NCBI GenBank assembly: GCA_949283125.1
Contig: CASDRK010000017.1
Span: forward strand, 62,001-126,000
From: an uncultured Clostridia bacterium
GTDB lineage: Bacteria > Bacillota > Clostridia > Christensenellales > Borkfalkiaceae
Length of the DNA: 64,000 bases
Reading direction: 5' to 3'
This document shows, piece after piece, positions 53,003-60,533 of this stretch; the stretch's first letter is position 1, and every line of letters starts with the position of its first letter. A program made the position numbers and the translations under genes. A model generated the notes under the pieces. That model did not search any database, had not been told where the DNA came from, and was given only the letters and a program-made list of their open reading frames with translations.

Positions 53003-53245
53003 ATGTACGAAGTTCTGTGTTTTGTCAGGGTCCGGTTTCCCGATGACCCTAACGTCGCCGATATGAAATATTGGTACATTTGTCCGTTTGACGGCGCAAG
53101 CGCGGGCGACAGTGTGCTGGCTCCTTTGGGCAGACACAACAGAACGCAGACGGGCGTGATATGCGAGGTCAGGATAACCGAAGAATACAACGCGCCCTTT
53201 CCGCTCTACATGATAAAGAGCATACGCAAACTCATAAAAAGCTGA
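53003..53245 (+). CDS. Small protein with weak PriA N-domain resemblance
   Basis: An 80-residue protein. The segment YWYICPFDGASAGDSVLAPL followed by GRHNRTQTGVICEV resembles the 3'-DNA-end-binding domain of PriA (…GDRVLVPFGRRK..GVV), but alone, without helicase. It is the first frame after a consensus promoter and lies 14 bases before nfnA, with AAGGAG for nfnA after its stop. A stand-alone function is unknown. Confidence 0.5.
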   Translation: MYEVLCFVRVRFPDDPNVADMKYWYICPFDGASAGDSVLAPLGRHNRTQTGVICEVRITEEYNAPFPLYMIKSIRKLIKS

Positions 53246-53259
53246 AGGAGTATGGTCAT

Positions 53260-54102
53260 ATGTACAGAATAGCAAAAAAGCGTGTCCTTAATCCGACCGT
53301 GACGATGATGGATATAAGTGCGCCGCTTGTGGCCGCCAAGGGCCGTGCGGGACAGTTTATAATACTGCGCGTCGACGGCGACGGCGAAAGGATACCGTTA
53401 ACAATTGCCGGCTGCGACAGGCAGAAGGGCACGGTCAGGATAATCTTTCAGGTGGTCGGGGCGACAACGATGGCGCTGAACGCGAAGGCCGAGGGCGATT
53501 TTATACAGGATTTCGTCGGCCCGCTCGGCCGTCCGACGCAGACGGACGGGATAAGAAAGGTCTGCATAGTCGGCGGCGGCGTCGGGTGCGCCATTGCCCT
53601 GCCCGTCGCGCAGGAATTTCACGCGCTCGGTGCGGAGGTCCATTCCATAGTGGGCTTCAGAAGCAGAGAGCTGGTCATACTCGAAGATGAATTCCGCGCT
53701 TGTTCGGACAGGCTAACAATCATGACGGACGACGGCAGTTACGGCCGTCACGGCGTCGTCACGGCGCCGTTGAAGGAATATATTGAAAACGGCGAGCGCT
53801 ATGACATGGTAATTGCCATAGGCCCGCTGATAATGATGAAATTCGTCGTCGCCACTACCAGACCGTATTCCATACCGACTACGGTTTCAATGAATCCCAT
53901 AATGATCGACGGAACGGGCATGTGCGGCGGATGCAGGCTGACCGTCGGCGGGAAGACCAGATTCGCCTGTGTGGACGGCCCGGATTTTGACGGGTTTGAA
54001 GTGGATTTCGATGAGGCTATGGCGCGCTCCTCAATGTATGCGGATTTTGAAAGGCGCGAACGCGAAGAGAGCTGCAATCTCTTAAAACAGGAGGTAAAAT
54101 AA
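53260..54102 (+). CDS. NfnA-like ferredoxin-NADP reductase subunit (FAD, 2Fe-2S)
   Basis: A 280-residue subunit of the DHOD electron-transfer type. The FAD domain has AGQFIILRVDGDGERIPLTIAG split over the binding strand, then VCIVGGGVGCAIALPVAQ for NAD(P), and a C-terminal 2Fe-2S site GTGMCGGCRLTV with FACVDGP. With its partner it would exchange electrons between NADH, NADPH and ferredoxin. The ATG at 53260 is 9 bases after AAGGAG. The stop overlaps the next start (TAATG). Confidence 0.9.
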   Translation: MYRIAKKRVLNPTVTMMDISAPLVAAKGRAGQFIILRVDGDGERIPLTIAGCDRQKGTVRIIFQVVGATTMALNAKAEGDFIQDFVGPLGRPTQTDGIRKVCIVGGGVGCAIALPVAQEFHALGAEVHSIVGFRSRELVILEDEFRACSDRLTIMTDDGSYGRHGVVTAPLKEYIENGERYDMVIAIGPLIMMKFVVATTRPYSIPTTVSMNPIMIDGTGMCGGCRLTVGGKTRFACVDGPDFDGFEVDFDEAMARSSMYADFERREREESCNLLKQEVK

Positions 54103-55520
54103 TGGCTGTTCAACCCAAAAAGCATCCCATGCCAGTGCAGGAACCGGCTCAAAGGTCGCGCAATTTCAAAGAGGTTGCGCTCGGTTATTCCGAGGAGACG
54201 GCGATAGCCGAAGCGACCCGCTGTCTGGACTGTAAAAACAGGCCGTGCGTGGAAGCCTGTCCCGTAAACATCGAAATACCCGATTTTATTTCAAAAGTTA
54301 AAACGGGCGATTTTGAGCAGGCATACGACATAATATCCCTATCGTCGTCTCTGCCTGCCGTATGCGGCAGAGTATGCCCGCAGGAGACGCAGTGCGAAAG
54401 CAAATGCACCCTCGGAATCAGATTTGAACCCGTGGCAATAGGCCGCCTTGAGCGCTTCGTGGCGGACAGGCATAATCTGCAAGGCAAATGCGCTCCGCGC
54501 ATGAATGCGTCGAACGGACATCGGGTAGCCGTTATCGGTTCGGGGCCTGCCGGGCTGGCTTGCGCGGGAGATCTGGCTAAAAAAGGGTATAAAGTTACTG
54601 TTTTTGAAGCTCTGCACCTTGCCGGCGGCGTGCTCGTTTACGGAATACCGGAGTTCAGGTTGCCTAAAAATATTGTTGAAAAGGAAGTACAAACGCTTAA
54701 AAGCCTTGGCGTAGATATTCAGACCAACGTAGTGATAGGCAAGACTCTGACCGTCGACGAGTTGTTCGATGACGGGTTTGAAGCGGTGTTTATAGGATCC
54801 GGGGCGGGATTGCCGAAATTTATGGGCATTCCGGGCGAAAGTTTAAAGGGCGTATATTCCGCCAATGAATTTCTTACCCGCAGCAATCTGATGAAGGCCT
54901 ACGACGAACACAGTCACACGCCTGTGATGCGCGCAAAAAGGGTTGCCGTAGTGGGCGGCGGAAATGTCGCGATGGACGCTGCAAGAACGGCGTTGAGATT
55001 GGGCGCGGAACACGTAAGCATAATTTACCGCCGTTCCATGGAGGAATTGCCGGCAAGAAAGGAAGAGGTCGAACATGCCGAAGAGGAGGGTATCGACTTC
55101 AGATTGCTGACAAATCCCGTGGAAATTTTAGGTTATCGCAATCCGGACAACGCGAGAGATCCAAAAAATGGATTTGTAACGGGATTGAAAGTGATAAGGT
55201 GTGAGCTTGGCGAACCCGACGAAAGGGGACGCCGCAGACCCGTCGAGCTTCCCGGCAGCGAGTATGTTCTGGATGTTGACTGCGTTATAATGGCTATAGG
55301 CACCAGTCCCAACCCGCTCATCAAAAATACGACCGGCGGACTGGAGGTGAACAGACACGGCGGCATCGTCGTGGATGAAGCGACAGGAAAAACTTCAAAA
55401 GAGGGAGTTTTTGCTGGCGGCGACGCCGTGACGGGCGCGGCGACCGTCATACTTGCAATGGGTGCGGGAAAGACGGCCGCACAGGCGATAGACGATTATA
55501 TCCGCGGAAAGCACGCCTAA
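54102..55520 (+). CDS. NfnB/GltD-like flavoprotein (glutamate synthase small-subunit family)
   Basis: A 472-residue NADPH-dependent oxidoreductase. The N-terminal 4Fe-4S region has CLDCKNRPCVEACPVNI and GRVCPQETQCESKC. FAD is bound at VIGSGPAGLACAGDLAKKGY and NADPH at VAVVGGGNVAMDAARTAL; it ends with GDAVTGAATVILAMGAGK. No large glutamate synthase gene is nearby and the 2Fe-2S partner directly precedes it, so an NfnAB electron-bifurcating pair fits better than glutamate synthase. Confidence 0.9.
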   Translation: MAVQPKKHPMPVQEPAQRSRNFKEVALGYSEETAIAEATRCLDCKNRPCVEACPVNIEIPDFISKVKTGDFEQAYDIISLSSSLPAVCGRVCPQETQCESKCTLGIRFEPVAIGRLERFVADRHNLQGKCAPRMNASNGHRVAVIGSGPAGLACAGDLAKKGYKVTVFEALHLAGGVLVYGIPEFRLPKNIVEKEVQTLKSLGVDIQTNVVIGKTLTVDELFDDGFEAVFIGSGAGLPKFMGIPGESLKGVYSANEFLTRSNLMKAYDEHSHTPVMRAKRVAVVGGGNVAMDAARTALRLGAEHVSIIYRRSMEELPARKEEVEHAEEEGIDFRLLTNPVEILGYRNPDNARDPKNGFVTGLKVIRCELGEPDERGRRRPVELPGSEYVLDVDCVIMAIGTSPNPLIKNTTGGLEVNRHGGIVVDEATGKTSKEGVFAGGDAVTGAATVILAMGAGKTAAQAIDDYIRGKHA

Positions 55521-55780
55521 ATTTGCCCGCGCTCTGAAATCTGCGGGTTTTGGCGGAAAATTCAGCTTGGCTGCATAAAAATGACCCGTGCGGCATGATC
55601 TTCCGCATGAGTCATATACAAACAAAAGTTTTAATTTCGGTTCCACATGAAACGGCGCAAAGATTTTCCGACATTAATTATAAGGGTAGACCGGGCGGCC
55701 GATGTGGTGAGTCCTAAAATCGGGCTTGCGGGATTAATTTTGAATTGATTTGCATAAACTGCAAAAACAGAGGTGTCAAT

Positions 55781-56182
55781 ATGCAATTTGCCGAAATATT
55801 CGATAACTGTTCCGCCGTGGCGACATACAGCGACGACGTTCAGAAGGTGTACGGGCGGGAGACCAAGGAATACGATGAAATAATGACCGCGTGGAGCGAA
55901 CTTATTGGCGGCGGCATGGACATGCCGGCATACGGCGTCAGTCTCGATTCTCTCACGCGGAAGGAAATGAAATGCGGAAAGTGGGTTGAATTTATCTTTG
56001 AAGGTTGCTGTTCATATAACGGAATGCCCTATGAAAAACTGCTGGTGAAGACGGAGAGGGGGTTTTACGGCTTCAACATAATAAGATTCAATTCTTCCGA
56101 AGGATATTCGGGAAGATGTTTCTATTATCAACTCAACGACAAAACAATGCAAAATTTTGTTGAAATTATCGAAAACTATTAA
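55781..56182 (+). CDS. Conserved-looking protein of unknown function
   Basis: A 133-residue soluble protein that I do not recognise. It has GAGGTG 6 bases before the ATG and codon use like its neighbours. Segments include YSDDVQKVYGRETKEYDEI and CGKWVEFIFEGCCSYNGM. The 260-bp gap upstream holds hairpins (CCCGC/GCGGG near 55525; ATGAC..GTCAT near 55580) but no gene. A near-palindromic repeat begins 20 bases after its stop. Confidence 0.6.
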   Translation: MQFAEIFDNCSAVATYSDDVQKVYGRETKEYDEIMTAWSELIGGGMDMPAYGVSLDSLTRKEMKCGKWVEFIFEGCCSYNGMPYEKLLVKTERGFYGFNIIRFNSSEGYSGRCFYYQLNDKTMQNFVEIIENY

Positions 56183-56201
56183 TTTTATCACGGATTTCAA
56201 T

Positions 56202-56224
56202 AGTACTATGTTTGACATAATACT
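56202..56224 (+). repeat. Near-perfect 23-bp palindrome AGTACTATGT-TTG-ACATAATACT
   Basis: Arms of ten bases match with one exception (G against A). It shares the AGTACTATGT half with the copies at dnaB (36323) and hisA (45928). It lies between the 55.8 kb gene and a bidirectional terminator. Confidence 0.65.
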
Positions 56225-56247
56225 GTATTTACTGCACACAAATATAA

Positions 56248-56277
56248 ACGCCGACGGCAAATAGTTGCCGTCGGCGT
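56248..56277. terminator. Bidirectional terminator
   Basis: A perfect 13-bp stem ACGCCGACGGCAA / TTGCCGTCGGCGT, loop ATAG, between the 55.8 kb gene (+) and the TSCPD gene (-). T-rich on both exits (GTCTGCTTTT; minus TTATATTTG). Confidence 0.85.
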
Positions 56278-56298
56278 GTCTGCTTTTATTCGGCTAGT

Positions 56299-56559
56299 TC
56301 AAGCCTGTGTTTCTTTTGTCTGCTTGTATGCGGCAATGGCCTTTGAAAGCTGGTCGGGGCAGGAGGTATTGTTTCTGCAAATAACTCCCGAAAGAAGTTT
56401 TTGCACCTCGTCCATGTCCCGGCCTTCGACAAGGCGCGCCACGCCCTGAAGATTGCCGTTGCAGCCGCCGATGAATTTTACGTTGTGCAATCTGTTCTGC
56501 TCGTCCACTTCAAAGTAGATCTGGCGCGAGCATGTGCCATGTGTGTGATAAGTAAACAT
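56299..56559 (-). CDS. TSCPD domain protein (TIGR03905 type)
   Basis: An 86-residue protein with HTHGTCSRQIYFEVDE, GCNGNLQGVARLV and the name-giving NTSCPDQL. Similar domains occur in some ribonucleotide reductases and in stand-alone proteins; the cysteines may bind metal. AAGGAG precedes the ATG, 26 bases after the DUF4364 gene on the same strand, so both share a transcript. Confidence 0.9.
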   Translation of the reverse strand: MFTYHTHGTCSRQIYFEVDEQNRLHNVKFIGGCNGNLQGVARLVEGRDMDEVQKLLSGVICRNNTSCPDQLSKAIAAYKQTKETQA

Positions 56560-56585
56560 TTTTTATCTCCTTGTTGCGGCCGTGA

Positions 56586-57110
56586 TCAGTCGCATAGGTT
56601 TTCGTATATGACCGAATACACGTCGGCGGCCTTTTCTTCCCATTTTTTATAGATTTTGTTTGCCGTTTTTCTGTCGGGGACTACGAATTTTAATTCAAGC
56701 ATGGGTTGAACGGGCGCCAGAATCTTTAAAAATACGGTGTAGGTGCCGTCTTTGTTCTGGAAGTAGTCCGAACGGCATTCCTGTCTGTTGCGGTATTTTG
56801 CGCTGTTTTTCTTTACGAATATCGATATTTCTTCGCGGACGCTTTTTGGGATGTTGATGTAAAAGTTGGCAAGCGTCTCTCTTCCGTCGGGCGTGATGGT
56901 GTAAAGCGTGTCCTCGTCCTGGTTGACTATGCAGATGAAATTGTCGTCCAAAAGCTTATGGATGACGTTTACGCAGTCCATGTAGCCCATCCATTCGTTG
57001 GAGGAGGAGCACATGTCGACTATGGTCCTCTCCGAAAGGGCGGATTCCATCTTGTCGAATACGAAAAGAATTATTAATTTGTTTATGGAAGTTTCGCCCG
57101 ATCTGATCAT
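56586..57110 (-). CDS. DUF4364 family protein (winged-helix regulator)
   Basis: A 174-residue protein of a clostridial family. It has NKLIILFVFDKMESALSERTI followed by a winged-helix segment (YMDCVNVIHKLLDDNFICIV, LYTITPDGRETL). An upstream in-frame TTG (57143) would sit at the predicted transcription start, so I use the ATG at 57110, which also matches the family N-terminus. It probably regulates transcription; its targets are unknown. Confidence 0.85.
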   Translation of the reverse strand: MIRSGETSINKLIILFVFDKMESALSERTIVDMCSSSNEWMGYMDCVNVIHKLLDDNFICIVNQDEDTLYTITPDGRETLANFYINIPKSVREEISIFVKKNSAKYRNRQECRSDYFQNKDGTYTVFLKILAPVQPMLELKFVVPDRKTANKIYKKWEEKAADVYSVIYENLCD

Positions 57111-57151
57111 TTTGCGCACAGCCTGCCTTACATGTTCTGACAAGTACTGCT

Positions 57152-57180
57152 ATTATACATAAATCTTGCTTTAAAATCAA
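57152..57180 (-). promoter_or_regulatory. Promoter of the DUF4364-TSCPD transcript
   Basis: Minus strand TTGATT (57180-57175), 17-nt spacer, TATAAT (57157-57152). Confidence 0.75.
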
Positions 57181-57254
57181 GATATTTGCTTTAAAAATAT
57201 TTTATTTTATAAATGTTTGTGATATAATATTAAAAAACGTTGTCAGGGTGTACG

Positions 57255-58040
57255 ATGGAAGAAGTGTCGAAAGAGGTTAAAAACTTTCTGGAGAAATGCG
57301 AAGAACTCAAAAAATGCAAATTCATAATGGCTCCCACAAAGATAAAGGATCTGCTCAAAGCCATTGTTGGAAGCCGGACTTTGTACGACCTGTTTTCTTC
57401 GGTATCTTCCGGGTTTGATTATCTTGCGGCAAAGTCGCGGTGCCTTGTGGATCTTTCCGGCGGTTATTCGGGCCGCGGTGCGGTAGTCCTGCCGTCGGCC
57501 GCGCGCGATAAGCTTGCGTTCATCTTTTGTCTGCTCGTGGAGATAGACAGGGATTCTATTAATTTCAATCGCTTTTTGCAGAAATATTTTTCGGACGACG
57601 GCAGTTTTTATGCAAGTTATTGCGCCTTCTGCGAGCAGCTTATAGAGCCGTTGGAGAGCGTTATACGCAGCGTATTCAAAAAGGAGCTCGACGACGGAGA
57701 GGCGGATTTGCTTCCGCCGGACGTTCAATCGGAAGACGTCGGCGGCCTGAATGAAAATCAAAACGTGCCTTCCGCGCAGGCATCCGGCATGCTTTCGGTC
57801 ATCTGGCTGCTCATTGCGCAGGAAAAGCAGTACATACTCGAAAGCGCCATTCCCGCCGACGATAAGGAGACGGGATATAAGATGCTGACGGAGATATACA
57901 AAGCGCTCAAAGACAAGAATTTCGACGTGGCCAATTCGCTGGTCAACGGCTATAATTATTATATTCTGTATAACAACGCCATCAGCCCGGGCGTTCAGAC
58001 GCTCTTTGAAAACATCGAAAGTTTTGAAGGCGCCGTATGA
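57255..58040 (+). CDS. Hypothetical protein, mainly helical
   Basis: A 261-residue protein without a family I recognise. The N-terminus is charged (MEEVSKEVKNFLEKCEELKKC), the middle is aliphatic (DKLAFIFCLLVEIDRD), and a long acidic linker (DDGEADLLPPDVQSED) precedes a helical C-terminus. No signal peptide or membrane helix. AGGGTG lies before the ATG, and TATAAT at 57223-57228 could drive it. Its stop overlaps the NUDIX start (ATGA), so the two are co-translated. Confidence 0.65.
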   Translation: MEEVSKEVKNFLEKCEELKKCKFIMAPTKIKDLLKAIVGSRTLYDLFSSVSSGFDYLAAKSRCLVDLSGGYSGRGAVVLPSAARDKLAFIFCLLVEIDRDSINFNRFLQKYFSDDGSFYASYCAFCEQLIEPLESVIRSVFKKELDDGEADLLPPDVQSEDVGGLNENQNVPSAQASGMLSVIWLLIAQEKQYILESAIPADDKETGYKMLTEIYKALKDKNFDVANSLVNGYNYYILYNNAISPGVQTLFENIESFEGAV

Positions 58041-58582
58041 AGCTGAGCGAAGAAAAGTTGAGCTCGGAAAAGGTATTCGGTGGCAGGATATTTGATGTGT
58101 GTGTAGACGTCGTCGCTCTGCCGGACGGCGGACGGGCGGTGCGCGAATGCGTGCGTCATCCGGGCGGAGCCGCCGTTCTTTTCGTGCGGGACGGCAGCAT
58201 AGCCCTCGTAAAGCAGTTCCGCTATCTCTATGGCGAAGAACTGTACGAGATACCGGCCGGGAAACTTGACGCCGGCGAAGATCCGCGCTCCGCCGCCTTG
58301 CGCGAGCTGGAGGAGGAGACGGGATACAGGGCCGCGGAGTGTAAGCACATTATGGATATATATCCCACTCCCGGCTATACCGACGAAGTTATACACATCT
58401 ATTGCGTTGAATCCGCCCGGTTCGTCGGGCAGAATCTTGACGAGGGCGAATTCCTCGGGGTAGAGTTTGTGCCTGCCGACGAGGTTGCGGCCATGATCTT
58501 CAGGGGCGAGATAAAGGATTCAAAAACCATCTGCGCCGTTCTGGCTCACTTTTTCGGCAAAACTTTGCCTAAAAAGGCGTAG
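58037..58582 (+). CDS. NUDIX hydrolase, ADP-ribose pyrophosphatase-like
   Basis: A 181-residue NUDIX enzyme. The Nudix box runs from GKLDAGEDPRSAALRELEEE to TGY (about residues 75-97), and the downstream proline-rich YPTPGYTDEVIHIY is typical of ADP-ribose/GDP-mannose pyrophosphatases. It splits nucleoside diphosphate-X compounds. Coupled to the hypothetical gene upstream. Confidence 0.9.
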   Translation: MKLSEEKLSSEKVFGGRIFDVCVDVVALPDGGRAVRECVRHPGGAAVLFVRDGSIALVKQFRYLYGEELYEIPAGKLDAGEDPRSAALRELEEETGYRAAECKHIMDIYPTPGYTDEVIHIYCVESARFVGQNLDEGEFLGVEFVPADEVAAMIFRGEIKDSKTICAVLAHFFGKTLPKKA

Positions 58583-58605
58583 CTGTTTATGCAGACAAAT
58601 CAATC

Positions 58606-58630
58606 GGCGGACCGCAAATCGCGGTCCGCC
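58606..58630 (+). terminator. Hairpin after the NUDIX gene
   Basis: GGCGGACCGC / GCGGTCCGCC with loop AAATC, between convergent genes. It lacks a clean T-run on either side, so termination strength is uncertain. Confidence 0.6.
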
Positions 58631-58660
58631 GTCGCGGTTATTCAGTTGTTTTTGCCGATT

Positions 58661-58882
58661 TCAGTTGCAACCGCAGTTGCATCCGCAGCCGTGATTGCCG
58701 CAGAACAGATTGCTCAGCGTGCCGTTTTTCCACATGGTATATACAAGCGCGACGAGTATGGGAGTACAGCTTCCGGAAAGCACACTTTCCAGTCCGTTTT
58801 CGGAGCAGCTTGCAGCTATGAGCAAGAGAATGAGTATCCAAAGGCAGCTGTTGCAGCCTCCGAACTGTGAAAAAATATTCAT
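58661..58882 (-). CDS. Small membrane protein with Cys-Gly-Asn tail
   Basis: A 73-residue protein with AGGAGG and a 6-base gap to the ATG. It has two hydrophobic stretches (LWILILLLIAAS and TPILVALVYTMW) and ends NHGCGCNCGCN, a cysteine-rich tail. I do not know the family; the layout suggests a short membrane or spore/envelope peptide. The strong ribosome binding site and neighbour-like composition support a real gene. Confidence 0.65.
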   Translation of the reverse strand: MNIFSQFGGCNSCLWILILLLIAASCSENGLESVLSGSCTPILVALVYTMWKNGTLSNLFCGNHGCGCNCGCN

Positions 58883-59006
58883 AAAGTTCCTCCTGTGAAT
58901 GTTCTGCAAGGCCGTATGTACCCGTAAAAATCGTGCGCCCTGCAGTTTTATCTATACTAAATAATATTTGAAAGGCTTAAAAAATGTTACTTTGTGCTCC
59001 AAACGC

Positions 59007-59035
59007 TTGCAATAAAACGGCTGTGATGATATAAT
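59007..59035 (+). promoter_or_regulatory. Promoter of the panT-coaX-hom transcript
   Basis: TTGCAA at 59007-59012, 17-nt spacer, TATAAT at 59030-59035. The leader to 59148 holds two similar small hairpins (59060-59083, 59112-59136), each CGGATATT...TCCG. Confidence 0.7.
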
Positions 59036-59147
59036 CTACCAATAACAAAAATACTTTCGGCGGATATTTGCAATGAAGTCCGACCGTTCAGAAGTATAAT
59101 AATTTTTGTCTGCGGATATTCTTTTATGAAATCCGATGGAGGTTTTT

Positions 59148-59747
59148 ATGGAAAAGGTAAAGAACTCATTCTTTACGGCAAGGAACATCGCCGTGCTCGG
59201 CGTGCTTTTGGCATTTGTCATCGTTTTGCAGGCTCTGGGACTGACGATAACTCTCCCCGGCGGCACTTCTATGACCTTCGTGCTCGTGCCAATAGTTGTG
59301 GGCGGCATGTTGCTCGGTGCGGGAGCCGGCGCGTTTTTGGGGCTCGCCTTCGGGATAGTCACCCTGTTCGACCCGCTTACGCTCACGCTGATCAACTATG
59401 TGCCCGTCACGGTAGTGCTCACCGTCCTCATAAAGGGCGTAGCCGCGGGCGTCGTTCCCGCGATGCTTTTCAGTCTTGTTTCAAAAAGGAACAGGTATGC
59501 CGCGTCGTTCGTCGCCGCCCTGTCCGCCCCGGTTGCAAATACCGGGATATTCTTTCTGGGCTGTCTGATGATGCAGCAGGCTCTCGTTCAGTCCGTCGGT
59601 ACTGCGTTTTGGGCGTTTATGGGGCTTATCGCCATCAATTTCGGCATTGAAGTGGCCATCAACGCCGTACTCGCTCCCGCGATCTACGCCGTCGACAACG
59701 TGATCGAAAAGAGGTTCGCCGTTAAAAAATCTGCAAAAGTTCAATAA
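59148..59747 (+). CDS. ECF transporter S component, probably pantothenate (PanT-like)
   Basis: A 199-residue membrane protein with about six helices. Near the N-terminus ARNIAVLGVLLAFVIVLQAL holds the conserved small-residue helix that docks with the EcfT subunit. GGAGG lies before ATG 59148; an earlier ATG (59136) overlaps that site. The next gene is pantothenate kinase, so pantothenate is the likely ligand by context. Energising EcfAT subunits are not in this window. Confidence 0.85.
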   Translation: MEKVKNSFFTARNIAVLGVLLAFVIVLQALGLTITLPGGTSMTFVLVPIVVGGMLLGAGAGAFLGLAFGIVTLFDPLTLTLINYVPVTVVLTVLIKGVAAGVVPAMLFSLVSKRNRYAASFVAALSAPVANTGIFFLGCLMMQQALVQSVGTAFWAFMGLIAINFGIEVAINAVLAPAIYAVDNVIEKRFAVKKSAKVQ

Positions 59748-59755
59748 TCGAAACA

Positions 59756-60532
59756 ATGATAATCTGTCTTGACGTAGGTAATACCAACATAAAATATGCG
59801 CTGTTTGAAGGGGACGACTTTGTCCTCAGCTTCCGCGTCGCAACCGAGCATAAAAAGACTTCGGACGAATACGGAGGACAGCTGATAAGCATTCTGAAAA
59901 ACAACGGAGTGTCTCCGCGCGACATCAACGGCGGCATAATTTCATCCGTCGTCCCGCCGCTCGATTACACTCTTGAAAGAATGTGCTTAACGTACCTTAA
60001 AATAAAGCCGCTCGTGGTGGGCGCGGGTCTGCGCACAGGCATGAACCTTAAGGTTGACAACGCAAAGGAAGTGGGCGCCGACAGAGTGGTCAACAACGTC
60101 GCCGCGGTCAACAAGTATGGCGCTCCGCTGATTGTGATCGATTTCGGCACGGCCACCACTTTCAATGTCATCGATGAAAAATGTCAGTTCCGCGGGGGCG
60201 TGATAGCTCCCGGCATCAAGGGCTCTCTCGACAGTCTTGTAAACGGCACGGCAAAGCTGCCGCGCGTGGAGATAGAGCGGCCCGACAAGGTCATAGGCAC
60301 AAACACGGTGACGAACATGCAGTCCGGCATCTTCTACGGCTTTGCCGGATTGGTTGAATACATCGTTAAAAAAATCAAAAGAGAGATGAAGGCCGAGGGC
60401 GTACGCACAATAGCCACCGGCGGCTTTTCCGAAATAATCGCAAGGGAAATTTCCTGCATAGACCATGTGGATAAGCTGCTTACGCTCGAGGGACTGAAAT
60501 ATTTGTATTATCTCAACAGTACGGAGGAATAA
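59756..60532 (+). CDS. coaX: Type III pantothenate kinase
   Basis: A 258-residue CoaX. It begins IICLDVGNTNIKYALFEG with the phosphate-binding loop, has GADRVVNNVAAV and the aspartate motif VIDFGTATTFNVI, then PGIKGSLDSLVNGTAKLP. It phosphorylates pantothenate as the first step of CoA synthesis and needs a monovalent cation. It lies 8 bases after the transporter gene and one base before hom. Confidence 0.94.
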   Translation: MIICLDVGNTNIKYALFEGDDFVLSFRVATEHKKTSDEYGGQLISILKNNGVSPRDINGGIISSVVPPLDYTLERMCLTYLKIKPLVVGAGLRTGMNLKVDNAKEVGADRVVNNVAAVNKYGAPLIVIDFGTATTFNVIDEKCQFRGGVIAPGIKGSLDSLVNGTAKLPRVEIERPDKVIGTNTVTNMQSGIFYGFAGLVEYIVKKIKREMKAEGVRTIATGGFSEIIAREISCIDHVDKLLTLEGLKYLYYLNSTEE

Positions 60533-60533
60533 G

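Noticed and set aside
54102..55520. Glutamate synthase small subunit
   Set aside because: No large subunit is nearby and a 2Fe-2S/FAD NfnA-like subunit is translationally coupled upstream.
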